This document shows, piece by piece, positions 44,380 through 52,568 of a DNA stretch of 64,000 nucleotides (position 1 is the stretch's first letter; every line of letters starts with the position of its first letter). The position numbers were made by a program, and so were the translations under genes. The stretch covers positions 186,001 to 250,000 of the forward strand of contig NZ_SCNV01000003.1 in NCBI RefSeq assembly GCF_005503145.1. The letters are read 5' to 3'. This DNA comes from Burkholderia sp. 4M9327F10 (GTDB lineage: Bacteria > Pseudomonadota > Gammaproteobacteria > Burkholderiales > Burkholderiaceae). The notes under the pieces were generated by a model, which was not told the origin of the DNA, did no database searches, and worked only from the letters and a program-made list of their open reading frames with translations.

Positions 44380-45249
44380 TCAGGGGTTGCTCAGCAGCCC
44401 GAGCCGCCCGGCATCGCGAACTAGCGCACGGGCCCGTTCGACGAACGGCGGATCGATCATCTTGCCGTCCACCACATAGGCGCCAATACCATTCGCCTCG
44501 GCTTCCCGGGCCGCTTCGACCACGCGTAGCGCGTGGGCGATTTCAGCGTCGGAAGGGCGGAATACTTCATTGGCGAGCGCGATCTGGCTGGGGTGGATAC
44601 AGCTCTTGCCGAGAAAGCCCATCGACCGCGCGAGCTGTGCTTCAGCACGAAAACCCGCTGCGTCCTTGATATCGGCGAACGCCGAGTCGTAAGCAAACAC
44701 GCCGGCCACGCCCGCCGCGATGCGCAGGTCGAACATCGCCTGCTGAACGGCCGCCGGCTCGCGGCGCGCAATGCCAAGCGGCTCGAACAGATCGCCGAGA
44801 CCGAGTTGCAAGCCCGCGACGCGCGGATGCGCGGCGGCGAGTTCGGCGGCGTGGCGCAAGGCTTTGGGCGATTCGATGTTGAGCAGCAGGCGGATTGGCG
44901 CGGTCACGCCGTTGACGGTTTCGGCGCGTTCGAGCGCGGCGGCGGCGGCGCGGACGTCGTCGACGGATTCGGGTTTTGGCAGATTGATGAGGTCGAGGCC
45001 GCGTTGCGCGACGGCGTCGATATCGTCGCTGAAGTGCGGCGTATCGAGCGCATTCACGCGAACGATCAGCACCTTTTTCCTGTCGACGAGTTCGGAGCGC
45101 AGCAGTGCGCGCAGCTCCAGACGCGCTTGCGGCTTGCGATCCGGAGCGACGGCGTCTTCGAGGTCGAAGGACAGCGCGTCGGCGGCGCTGGCGAATGCCT
45201 TGGCGAACAGCTCGGGGCGCGAGCCCGGCACGAACAGCTTGCTTCTCAT
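44380..45249 (-). CDS. CitE/HpcH-family CoA-ester lyase
   Basis: A 289-residue CitE-like protein: start SKLFVPGSRPELFAKAFAS, ALSFDLEDAVAPDRKP, LINLPKPESVDDVRAA, and GFLGKSCIHPSQIALANEVF, which carry the Arg, Glu and Asp residues used for CoA-ester and Mg2+ binding. Members cleave citramalyl-CoA, malyl-CoA or methylmalyl-CoA. CGGAGAC precedes ATG 45249. First gene of the cluster, divergent from the LysR. Confidence 0.92.
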   Translation of the reverse strand: MRSKLFVPGSRPELFAKAFASAADALSFDLEDAVAPDRKPQARLELRALLRSELVDRKKVLIVRVNALDTPHFSDDIDAVAQRGLDLINLPKPESVDDVRAAAAALERAETVNGVTAPIRLLLNIESPKALRHAAELAAAHPRVAGLQLGLGDLFEPLGIARREPAAVQQAMFDLRIAAGVAGVFAYDSAFADIKDAAGFRAEAQLARSMGFLGKSCIHPSQIALANEVFRPSDAEIAHALRVVEAAREAEANGIGAYVVDGKMIDPPFVERARALVRDAGRLGLLSNP

Positions 45250-45305
45250 GTCTCCGCTTCCATTTACTGATTTACTGGAAGCGAGTCTAAGTCTATGATG
45301 GATTT

Positions 45306-45350
45306 AGATAAACTATCTCCATCTATCTTCAAAAGACACATAAACTATCT
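45306..45350. promoter_or_regulatory. LysR recognition sites in the divergent promoter
   Basis: AGATA-AAC-TATCT is a perfect inverted repeat (45306-45318). Its right part recurs as ATAAACTATCT at 45340-45350, exactly 32 bases (about three helical turns) further, just before the LysR start. This resembles paired recognition and activation sites of a LysR protein. Inference. Confidence 0.45.
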
Positions 45351-45352
45351 TT

Positions 45353-46237
45353 ATGGATGTCACCTTTCTCGCCAATCTTCTGCAGGTCGTCGATAGTGGT
45401 TCGATGGCGGAAGCCGCGCGCCGAATCGGCGTGACACCGGCTGCGATCGCGCAGCAGGTGCAGGCGCTGGAGAAAGAACTGGGTGTCGAACTGCTGGTGC
45501 GCTCGGGGCGAACCGTGACGCCGACGGAAGCGGGTCATCGCGTGATCGAGCGGGCGCGCGGCCTGGTACGCGAATTTGCAGAGCTGAAGGCGTTTGCGCT
45601 TGAAGATGAAGCCGCGGGGGAATTGCGGATCGGCACGATCATGACCGCGCTGCTGAGCCTCATTCCGGACGTGCTCTCCGGTTTTGCGGCGTCGTTTCCG
45701 CACGCGAACGTGTTGATCCGTGCGGCCACGTCAATGGAACTCTACGAGGCCCTGCAGCGTGGCGATGTGGATGTCGCTGTCTGCCTGCACCCCGTGTTCG
45801 CGTTACCCAAGGCGTACGACTGGCATTTGCTGCGCGAAGAACCGATTGTCGTGCTTGCCCCGGCGCGTTTTGCAGCGCGCGATCCGCACGATCTTCTGGC
45901 GCGCGAGCCGTTCATCCGTTACGACCGCTCGCTGGGCGGCGGCAAACAGGCGGATCAATACCTGCGCGCGGCGAAGATCGTGCCGCATGAACTGTTTGAA
46001 CTGAACTCGTTGATGGCGATTGCGATAATGGTCGACCGTGGGCTCGGCGTGTCGCTCGTGCCGGATATCGTGTCACCGCTGACCACGCATCTGAACGTGG
46101 CGAAGCTCACGCTGCCGGTGCATACGGAGCCGCGCCGATTTGGTGTTCTCTGGCATAGGGCGTCACCGCGCGGCCGGCTGATCAGGGGCTTTCTTGATTG
46201 CGCCGATGCGGTGCTGGAAGGGGAACGTGGTCTGTAG
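45353..46237 (+). CDS. LysR-family regulator of the carboxylate cluster
   Basis: A 294-residue LysR protein (MDVTFLANLLQVVDSGSMAE, helix-turn-helix AARRIGVTPAAIAQQVQALE, effector domain GELRIGTIMTALLSLI). Divergent from the CitE-like gene with a 103-base gap that holds repeated AGATAAACTATCT elements. Most likely activates the CitE-CaiB-amidohydrolase-transporter operon in response to its substrate (inference). Confidence 0.9.
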   Translation: MDVTFLANLLQVVDSGSMAEAARRIGVTPAAIAQQVQALEKELGVELLVRSGRTVTPTEAGHRVIERARGLVREFAELKAFALEDEAAGELRIGTIMTALLSLIPDVLSGFAASFPHANVLIRAATSMELYEALQRGDVDVAVCLHPVFALPKAYDWHLLREEPIVVLAPARFAARDPHDLLAREPFIRYDRSLGGGKQADQYLRAAKIVPHELFELNSLMAIAIMVDRGLGVSLVPDIVSPLTTHLNVAKLTLPVHTEPRRFGVLWHRASPRGRLIRGFLDCADAVLEGERGL

Positions 46238-46352
46238 CGATGGACGCAATCGTTTGCGCGGTGTTGCGGCGAACTTCTCGATGGTTGGCCGCTAGTCAAC
46301 GGTGCGCGGATTAGCCGGTTTTGCGCACTGGCGTCATCTCGCGCTTCTTTGC

Positions 46353-46586
46353 CTAGCCGCGCTGTGACGTTGGTGTGACCGGCGGCACGGGCGCGCGGCG
46401 ATTCAAGGAGCAATTGGCTGCCAGGCAACACGCCCCTATCAGCGAGGCCGTCAGGATTGCAATCACAAGTTGATAGGTCAGGGTGGCGGTCAGCGCGTGG
46501 CTATAGCCAAGCCACGCTAACCAACCCAGCGGACCGAGCGCCGCGCCGAATGCAGCTACACCGAGCAAGCCGAAGATGGCTCTCAT
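46353..46586 (-). CDS. Small two-helix membrane protein
   Basis: A 77-residue protein with two hydrophobic helices: IFGLLGVAAFGAALGPLGWL and LVIAILTASLIGACCLAANC. GGGAG lies 6 bases before the ATG, supporting translation. The family is not recognised. It is followed on the same strand at a distance by nothing, and preceded by the isochorismatase gene, so it may be expressed from that side. Confidence 0.5.
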   Translation of the reverse strand: MRAIFGLLGVAAFGAALGPLGWLAWLGYSHALTATLTYQLVIAILTASLIGACCLAANCSLNRRAPVPPVTPTSQRG

Positions 46587-46674
46587 GACAACTCCCTTTC
46601 TGGGAATTCAAACGGGTACTTCAGGGATGGATTATCCGTCAGAATCCGCCATGGCGTTGTTCGTGTGCGATCCG

Positions 46675-47340
46675 TCAGTTGCCTGTCGAGCGCTCGGCAT
46701 CATTCTGCAATCCTTGCCAGGCCGGCAGTGCGGCCAGCAATTCGGCCGTCGAGACGATCGAATGAGCAAACGTGGGACCGTTCAGCTCGTGAGCGGCGCG
46801 CATCATTTCCTGCGTGAATGCAGCGGTCGCATCACGCACGAGGGTCACGTGATATCCAAGTTCCATTGCAAAGCGCGCGGTGGATTCGATGCAGGTATTG
46901 GCAAGCATGCCCACGGTGATGACATGGGAGATTTTGTGCTGCTTGAGCTGGAAGTCGAGATCGGTGTTCGCGAAGCCGCTTTGCGCCCAATGCTCGTGGA
47001 TCACGATGTCGTTTTCCTGAGGGATGAAATCCGGATGCCATTCGCCGCCCCATGTCCCTTTTGCAAAAGACTGGCGCTTTTGCACGATGCGCTGGGTCGG
47101 GTTCGGATGGTCCCAGTCCTCATAGTCGCCAGGTTGCCAGCGGCGGTGCGGTACATAAAAAACGCGGATGCCGGCTTTGCGTGCCGCGCCCACCGCCGCG
47201 CGCAGGTTGTCGAGCAGCCTGACGTCATTGGCGACTGCCTCGACCATGGGAAACACTTTGCCGCCGTGCGACAGGAAGTCGTTGTAGGGGTCGACAAGCA
47301 AAAGGCCTGTGTGCTCGGCGCGATAGACGGGGTCTGACAT
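46675..47340 (-). CDS. Isochorismatase-family cysteine hydrolase
   Basis: A 221-residue isochorismatase-like protein. Catalytic Asp in LLLVDPYNDFLSHGG, Lys in QKRQSFAKGTWGGEW region, and nucleophile Cys in TVGMLANTCIESTARFAME, followed by YHVTLVRDATAAF. GGAGA precedes ATG 47340. It is divergent from the HxlR regulator; an operator-like palindrome lies in the gap. Hydrolase of an amide or ester such as nicotinamide, N-carbamoyl compound or a similar small substrate. A deleted copy of a homologous gene is at 49451-49615. Confidence 0.9.
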   Translation of the reverse strand: MSDPVYRAEHTGLLLVDPYNDFLSHGGKVFPMVEAVANDVRLLDNLRAAVGAARKAGIRVFYVPHRRWQPGDYEDWDHPNPTQRIVQKRQSFAKGTWGGEWHPDFIPQENDIVIHEHWAQSGFANTDLDFQLKQHKISHVITVGMLANTCIESTARFAMELGYHVTLVRDATAAFTQEMMRAAHELNGPTFAHSIVSTAELLAALPAWQGLQNDAERSTGN

Positions 47341-47447
47341 GATGTTCTCCGGGATACGGATTAAGGGCGGGAATATCGCAGCCGACGTCCGGTTGCGAGG
47401 GGCTTTTGCGATGTCGTGCACGACGATGCCTTAAAAATGAATCGTAG

Positions 47448-47469
47448 ATATGAAAATCATAGTGTCAAG
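47448..47469. promoter_or_regulatory. HxlR operator candidate, copy 1
   Basis: A TATGA-AAA-TCATA inverted repeat inside a 22-base stretch (ATATGAAAATCATAG then TGTCAAG) in the gap between isochorismatase and HxlR genes. The whole 22 bases recur at 49742-49763 and the core at 49840-49853. Confidence 0.65.
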
Positions 47470-47590
47470 AAAAACATGGATTTTCTGCCCCTGCACGGAA
47501 TTACGCCGGCCATGAGCGTCCCCGACGCCCAAGCATACGTAGCAGGCGATCTGTGTTACTATGAATTCAAGAGTTACGTGGGAGATGGGA

Positions 47591-48103
47591 ATGAAGCGCG
47601 GAGAGAAATCGGTGACGACGGTGTGCCCGGTTGCACGATCGTCGGAAGTTGTCGGCGATAAATGGACAACGCTTGTCCTGCGCGAGATGTATATGGGCGC
47701 CACCAGGTATGAGGAAATCCTGATCCAGACCGAAGCAACGCCGCAGATGCTGGCGACGCGTCTGAAGGCCCTCGAGGCAGACGGTATGGTCGAGCGCCAT
47801 CCGTATCAGGAAAGACCTTTGCGCTACGAGTATCTTCTCACGGAGAAAGGCAAGGCCTTCTATCCAGTGATCCAGGCGCTGCGCGCCTGGGGGGAAACCT
47901 GGTGCAAGAGCGAAGACGAGGGAGTCGCAGTACGGTATACGCACCGCGTGTGTGGTCACGAGGTTGGGCTCGATAATTTTTGCCCAAAGTGCCGCGAACA
48001 TGTGGCGCGGCGTGATCTCGACGCGACCATGAGTGCCAGATTCGCAAAGGAGCGAGAAAACCGGCGCGAAGCGTATAAGGCCGCGAAAGCGCGCTCTGAA
48101 TGA
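47591..48103 (+). CDS. HxlR-family transcriptional regulator
   Basis: A 170-residue HxlR protein: CPVARSSEVVGDKWTTLVLR with the N-terminal Cys (about residue 12) that in some members senses electrophiles, winged helix GATRYEEILIQTEATPQMLA, then YEYLLTEKGKAFYPVIQAL. A C-terminal CGHEV...FCPKC patch may bind zinc. Start ATG 47591 follows GGGAG. It probably represses the isochorismatase and MFS transcription units through the repeated ATATGAAAATCATA palindrome (inference). Confidence 0.88.
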   Translation: MKRGEKSVTTVCPVARSSEVVGDKWTTLVLREMYMGATRYEEILIQTEATPQMLATRLKALEADGMVERHPYQERPLRYEYLLTEKGKAFYPVIQALRAWGETWCKSEDEGVAVRYTHRVCGHEVGLDNFCPKCREHVARRDLDATMSARFAKERENRREAYKAAKARSE

Positions 48104-48236
48104 CTCGTCGGGCACAGGAGCCCATGCCATGAGTGATTGCTGGATGCCACTCTCGCGCCGCTGATGTTGAGACGCGAAACTGGGTGCGTCTCTTTTATTT
48201 GCCGCCGTTTCTCCTGAACTTCCAGCATTGACAGTG

Positions 48237-49454
48237 CTATCGCGCGTCGTTCATGGGTTCGGCCTGCGTATGCCGGTTGTCCCGGGCCAAACGCCACTGC
48301 GAGTACGACAGGGCATTTACCGCGAGCGCCGCAAGCGAGAGCACCATGCCGACCGCGGCGAGGCCAATCCAGGCAGCGTGAAGGGCGCTGACGCCACCCA
48401 GCGCTGCACCCAATGCGCCACCTAAAAAGTACGAAACCATGTACACCGTGTTCAGGCGGCTACGGGCCTCGGGACGCAACGCATAGATCCGCGCCTGGTT
48501 GGCAATGAAGCTCGCACGGTTGCCCAGGTCTAACAGCACAATCCCCACGACAAGCCATGAGAGACTTTGTCCGCCTGCGGCAATAAACACGAAGGCGGCA
48601 GTGACCGTTATCGCGCCTATAGAAGCGATGTTTCGGGAGCCGACCCGGTCGACAAGTGCGCCGAGTTGTGGCGATACCGAAAGGCCGATGAGTCCGATGA
48701 GGCCGAATGCACCAATAGTGGCGGGGCCGTAGTGATAAGGGGGACGCGCGAGAAGCACCGCCAGCGTCGCCCACAGCGCGCTGAAGGCGGCAAACACCAG
48801 GAAACCCATCAGCGCAGAGAGGCGCAGCAGTCGTTCCTCGCGGACCAGGCCGATCAGCGATTGCATCAATTTGCGGTAGCGGATCGAGGCGCGAGTGGAT
48901 GACTCAGGCAGTTCTCTGACCACGACGAGGAGCGCGAGATCAATCGCCGCGGCAACCCAGAATATCGAACGCCATCCCAGCAGCGCGCCGATAATGCCGC
49001 TCAACGTGCGCGCCAGCAGGACGCCCGAAGACAACCCGCCAAGCAACGAACCGACGATGCGCCCGCGCATTGCCGGCGGCGCCTTGCCTGAGACAGTGGG
49101 AATGATGATTTGCGCTGAGATTGCCGTCATGCCGACCAGAAAGCTGCACGTGGTAAGGACCAGAAACGAAGGGGCGGCTGCGCAGGCGATCAGCGCCACT
49201 GCATTGGCGACAACCGCCCGCGACGCCAGGGTGCGCGGTTGAACCCCATCAGCTAGCGGCACAAAGAGCAGCAGCCCCAGCGCATAGCCAAGTTGCGTCA
49301 ACGTCGCGACGAGGCTTGCATGCGCCGAAGGCACAGCAAACGTCGAGGCGATCTGCGGCAGCAGCGGCTGGTGGTAATAGATCGGCGAAACGGCTAGTGC
49401 GCAACTCACCGCCATCAGAAAAACCTGGCGCGGCGAGATCGTAAGTGTCTTCAT
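48237..49454 (-). CDS. MFS transporter, arabinose-efflux-like
   Basis: A 405-residue 12-helix MFS protein: AVSPIYYHQPLLPQIASTFA at the start, VATLTQLGYALGLLLFVPLA, and KAPPAMRGRIVGSLLGGLSS. The ATG 49454 overlaps the stop of the isochorismatase fragment (ATGA), a relic of translational coupling. Likely a drug/metabolite exporter. HxlR-type palindromes lie about 290-400 bases upstream of its start. Confidence 0.88.
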   Translation of the reverse strand: MKTLTISPRQVFLMAVSCALAVSPIYYHQPLLPQIASTFAVPSAHASLVATLTQLGYALGLLLFVPLADGVQPRTLASRAVVANAVALIACAAAPSFLVLTTCSFLVGMTAISAQIIIPTVSGKAPPAMRGRIVGSLLGGLSSGVLLARTLSGIIGALLGWRSIFWVAAAIDLALLVVVRELPESSTRASIRYRKLMQSLIGLVREERLLRLSALMGFLVFAAFSALWATLAVLLARPPYHYGPATIGAFGLIGLIGLSVSPQLGALVDRVGSRNIASIGAITVTAAFVFIAAGGQSLSWLVVGIVLLDLGNRASFIANQARIYALRPEARSRLNTVYMVSYFLGGALGAALGGVSALHAAWIGLAAVGMVLSLAALAVNALSYSQWRLARDNRHTQAEPMNDAR

Positions 49455-49615
49455 GGCTTCTGGGCCCCCCGGCACGCCGTTGTCGCATTCTTCATGAGCG
49501 TGACGTGGTTGCCGAGTTCCAGCACATATCGCCTTGTCGCCTCGATACACGGGTTGGCCAGCAAACCAGCGAGCAGCAGTGCTGTCGGCCTGGCGTCGTA
49601 GATGATGGGGCTCAT
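49451..49615 (-). pseudogene. Internally deleted isochorismatase-family gene
   Basis: The 54-residue frame joins an isochorismatase-like start (MSPIIYDARPTALLLA) directly to the C-terminal core GLLANPCIEATRRYVLELGN and HVTLMKNATTA. This mirrors GMLANTCIESTARFAMELGY and HVTLVRDATAAF of the intact enzyme at 46675, but about 130 residues between are missing and the end is cut. It keeps the nucleophile Cys but not the Asp and Lys. Its stop overlaps the MFS start. It is a remnant of a second isochorismatase-MFS operon. Confidence 0.75.
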
Positions 49616-49741
49616 TTGGATTCCTCAAGGAGTGGCTCGCCGGAACAGCGTCTCAACACAATTTGCTTGTCGCACGGCGGTGCGAGTGAGAGGCACTGGC
49701 AGCGTTAGGGCTCGTGAACTCTGCCCCCGAACGCATTTTAT

Positions 49742-49763
49742 ATATGAAAATCATAGTGTCAAG
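49742..49763. promoter_or_regulatory. HxlR operator candidate, copy 2
   Basis: Identical over 22 bases to the sequence at 47448-47469, with core TATGA-AAA-TCATA. It lies about 127 bases upstream of the isochorismatase remnant and MFS gene, so it probably controls that minus-strand unit. Confidence 0.65.
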
Positions 49764-49839
49764 TGAGGCGTGATTCCTCCCTTGGTGAGCGGGTCTGCCC
49801 CCGTGTCCACGAACTGACCCGCTCAAATAAAACTTGAAG

Positions 49840-49853
49840 ATATGAAAATCATA
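49840..49853. promoter_or_regulatory. HxlR operator candidate, copy 3
   Basis: ATATGAAAATCATA with a following T makes the best palindrome of the three (ATATGA-AAA-TCATAT). It lies 190 bases before the plus-strand gene at 50043 and 98 bases from copy 2, so it may serve that gene or both directions. Confidence 0.6.
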
Positions 49854-50042
49854 TATACAATGGCGTCAAGAGGTCGCGCAGTCGTTCAACGTTCGGGCCG
49901 GTCAAGGTGTCGGCAGATGCAAGAGCGGGTGCGACTCTTTTTCGGTAAGCGGGCTTGAGCAGACTCACCCGGCGCTGGGCTCGGGTTTGCTATATCACGA
50001 CGCAAAACATCCGATCGCAATGCAATTTTTTAGGAGAGCGAA

Positions 50043-50333
50043 ATGCAGTATCTCGTTGTTATACCCCGTGCAGAAAACGCAGCATCTGTGGCCCTTCGTA
50101 AACAGGACGTCGAAGCGGAGGCTGAATTCGTCCGGCAGTTGTACGTCGATGGGATAGTTCGGCAGATATGGTTGAGAGCCGAGGGCGGGGCATGCATGAT
50201 TTCCGAAGCCGACGACGAAGGCCGTCTGCAACAGCTACTGTCAGCGCTTCCATTGGTGAAGTCGGGCTACCTTGCCCAACCGCAAATCAGCCATTTGCGC
50301 GCTTACTCGGGTTTCGGCCCGCGTAGCAACTGA
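50043..50333 (+). CDS. Muconolactone isomerase-like ferredoxin-fold protein
   Basis: A 96-residue protein with the dimeric alpha/beta-barrel pattern of muconolactone delta-isomerase: an N-terminal strand MQYLVVIP, helix EAEAEFVRQLYVDG, strand VRQIWLRAEGGACMISEAD and helix EGRLQQLLSALPLVKSG. AGGAGAG lies 5 bases before the ATG. True isomerase residues cannot be confirmed. It precedes the membrane gene by about 40 bases, suggesting an operon under the HxlR-type palindrome. Confidence 0.75.
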   Translation: MQYLVVIPRAENAASVALRKQDVEAEAEFVRQLYVDGIVRQIWLRAEGGACMISEADDEGRLQQLLSALPLVKSGYLAQPQISHLRAYSGFGPRSN

Positions 50334-50372
50334 ATATGGCCGTTCGTCGCACTCCATCACTTGAGAATCAAT

Positions 50373-50972
50373 ATGACACGCTGGAAGCTTTTCGGTGTAT
50401 TGGCCATTATGGTGTCGCTGACAGCCGCGGCAGCCTACGCATTGGCCCCCAACCAGGTGCAAGCCCTGCAGTACGCAGTGCGTGCGACGGCGCGCACGTC
50501 CTTTCTCCTTTTTTTGGCCGTATTCACGGCTTCCTCTCTGGTGAAGCTGCTGCCGTCGACGCTTACCAGAGCGCTGACACGGGAGCGGCGCTATATCGGG
50601 TTGTCGTTCGCCTTTTCGCAGCTTCTTCATGCGGCGGCACTCGCCGTGTACATCACGACGGCGCCGGAAGCATTCTGGATTGGACGCACGCCGGCGACTA
50701 ACGTACCAGGCAGCGTCGGCTACCTGATGATCGTGCTTCTCACCGTGACCTCGTTCACAACCCCGGCGCGCCTTGTCGGTCCGAAAAACTGGAAAAGACT
50801 TCATCGCGCGGGGGTCTGGTTTATCGCGGTCATTTTTGCGGCTTCATTTCTTACCCGCGCTCATCAACACGCCGGCTACGTTGTGCCGGGGATGATCATG
50901 CTTGCAGCCATGCTGTTACGTATCGTCGTTCGGTTCGGCAATGTGCGGCGCGTCGGCGTCCCGTTGGAGTAG
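50373..50972 (+). CDS. Ferric reductase-like transmembrane protein
   Basis: A 199-residue membrane protein with about five helices. Histidines at helix ends (FSQLLHAAALAVYITT, NWKRLHRAGVWFIAVIF and THQH-type RAHQHAG) are placed like the heme-ligating pairs of the ferric reductase/MsrQ-like domain. ATG 50373 is the start used. It follows the muconolactone isomerase-like gene. A role in heme-based electron transfer across the inner membrane is suggested by the fold only. Confidence 0.7.
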   Translation: MTRWKLFGVLAIMVSLTAAAAYALAPNQVQALQYAVRATARTSFLLFLAVFTASSLVKLLPSTLTRALTRERRYIGLSFAFSQLLHAAALAVYITTAPEAFWIGRTPATNVPGSVGYLMIVLLTVTSFTTPARLVGPKNWKRLHRAGVWFIAVIFAASFLTRAHQHAGYVVPGMIMLAAMLLRIVVRFGNVRRVGVPLE

Positions 50973-51452
50973 CACTCAACTTGTGGATCGATGGCCGTGC
51001 GTGTTCCTCATGTATCAATTCGAATGAGACGTTCGAATTTGAGTCAAATTGGGCGGACTGAAAAGCGGAGAGGCGCGGCAAAATGCCGGCGGTGATGTGC
51101 TGCCGGACCCCTTGGCATTTGCCGCGTTTCACGCTACGGGCGCTTTTGTTGCGCAGTATCCGGTGTCAGGAAGAAAGAATGCGCCCCTTTACGCGTAAGG
51201 CCAGAAGATTTTCCTGGAGCCCATAAATCTCGTGGCCTGCCTTCGAAAATTATTGCCGTCTCAAATCTGAGGCACTCAGTGCAAGTTTCTCCCGCGCGTT
51301 CACGCCTACACATCGCCGAACCAGCAGCGACAGGGACGAACGGCCGTTGGCATGACTAATGCGTTCCGGCGTCCAGCGGCGTCCAGCGGCGGCGATCGAA
51401 GGCAGAGCCGATGGCGGCGAGCGTTGCAGAACAAAATCGAGGGGGAGCACAC
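50973..51452. other. Intergenic region with an inverted repeat
   Basis: About 480 bases. AATTCGAA at 51017-51024 and its complement TTCGAATT at 51032-51039 form an 8-base stem with a 7-base loop shortly after the ferric reductase-like gene; without GC or T-run it is likelier a protein-binding site than a terminator. No gene is supported. Confidence 0.4.
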
Positions 51453-52472
51453 ATGACAAGGAGCTATGCCGCGCTGCTATCTCAAGCGCGAACCAGCCAA
51501 TTGTTCCTGAGCCGATACCTTTCTGGCTGCCTCATCCTTGTACTTGTCATCGCTATTGACTACGCATGGGTCTCGGTATGCGGCTATTCGGTTCCCGAAG
51601 AAGGGATCGTTGGGATTGCGAGGTCCGCCGCGAACCTGATCGGCATTGCCGGCGGTCTATTCGCGCTGGCGTGCATTCGCCGTTACTCTGCGATGGCCGA
51701 GATATTGCGCTTGCGGGCGGCAGCTTATACGCTGGGGTGGCTTGTGCTGCTGCTTTGCTTCATTGCATCCGACGACTTGCTGCAATACCTGAGCGTCACA
51801 ACAAACGCGCCTCTCGTGGACGACAGTCTCATACGGTTCGATAGCGCTCTCGGCTTCCACTGGTTGCTCTTTTATCGCTGGGTGCATGCCCATCCGGCAC
51901 TTCAAGGCGTTCTACAACTGGCGTATCTGAGCTTCTTTGTGCAAGTCCTTGCAGTTCCCATGGTCCTCGGGTTGACCGGTCGCCGGCACGAGCTATCGGA
52001 ATTTGTGCTTCTCTTCATGCTCTCCGGAACGCTGCTTCTTCTGATTTCGACGCCCATTCCGGCATCGAGCGCCTTCCTGCATTTCGGTATTTCCGATCCT
52101 GGAACTGCATCCGGTTACTCGGATTTCAATTTGCTTCGTAGCGGAAGGCTGCGAGTTTTCGAAATGGTGCCGTCGCAGGGTCTTGTGTCTCTGCCTTCCT
52201 TTCACACCGTAGTCGCGATTCTATCTGTCTACGCCCTTCGGCATATCCGAAAGCTATTCCCGTTTGCGGTTTTGCTGAATCTCACCATGATCGCTTCGAC
52301 GCCAACACAAGGTGGCCACTACCTTGCAGACGTGCTTGCAGGAATATTGCTCAGCGCGCTGACTATTTTTGTGTTTCGCAGCGGGTTCCGTTTAGTACCC
52401 GGCCGCATTTTCTGGGAGCGATGCCGGCACCTTCCGCAATCGCTGGCTAAAGCGGGATCACGGCCATCCTGA
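51453..52472 (+). CDS. PAP2-superfamily phosphatase, Aur1/inositolphosphotransferase-like
   Basis: A 339-residue membrane protein with about eight helices. The phosphatase motifs are SLPSFHTVVAILSVYAL (motif 2, catalytic His) and GGHYLADVLAGILLSAL (motif 3, His and Asp); motif 1 is not clear. Layout is that of the PAP2_3/Aur1 group, which acts on lipid phosphates. GGGGGAG precedes ATG 51453. It is convergent with the secreted lipase gene. Substrate unknown. Confidence 0.85.
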   Translation: MTRSYAALLSQARTSQLFLSRYLSGCLILVLVIAIDYAWVSVCGYSVPEEGIVGIARSAANLIGIAGGLFALACIRRYSAMAEILRLRAAAYTLGWLVLLLCFIASDDLLQYLSVTTNAPLVDDSLIRFDSALGFHWLLFYRWVHAHPALQGVLQLAYLSFFVQVLAVPMVLGLTGRRHELSEFVLLFMLSGTLLLLISTPIPASSAFLHFGISDPGTASGYSDFNLLRSGRLRVFEMVPSQGLVSLPSFHTVVAILSVYALRHIRKLFPFAVLLNLTMIASTPTQGGHYLADVLAGILLSALTIFVFRSGFRLVPGRIFWERCRHLPQSLAKAGSRPS

Positions 52473-52568
52473 ATGGGCCGGCGTTCGCTGTGCGCCGGTT
52501 CGTCGCCTGAAAGCAGGATCGGTCACACACGTTCGCCGATCCACCGCTTTATCTGCCTGACGGCGATC

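Larger units (their letters stand above)
49616..50042. other. Intergenic region carrying two HxlR operator copies
   Basis: About 430 bases between the isochorismatase remnant and the next gene. It holds palindromes at 49742-49763 and 49840-49853 and otherwise no supported gene. AGGAGAG at 50032-50038 is the ribosome site of the gene at 50043. Confidence 0.6.

Noticed and set aside
43431..44669. 412-codon plus-strand frame opposite CaiB
   Set aside because: No motif; the CaiB and CitE genes explain the region fully.
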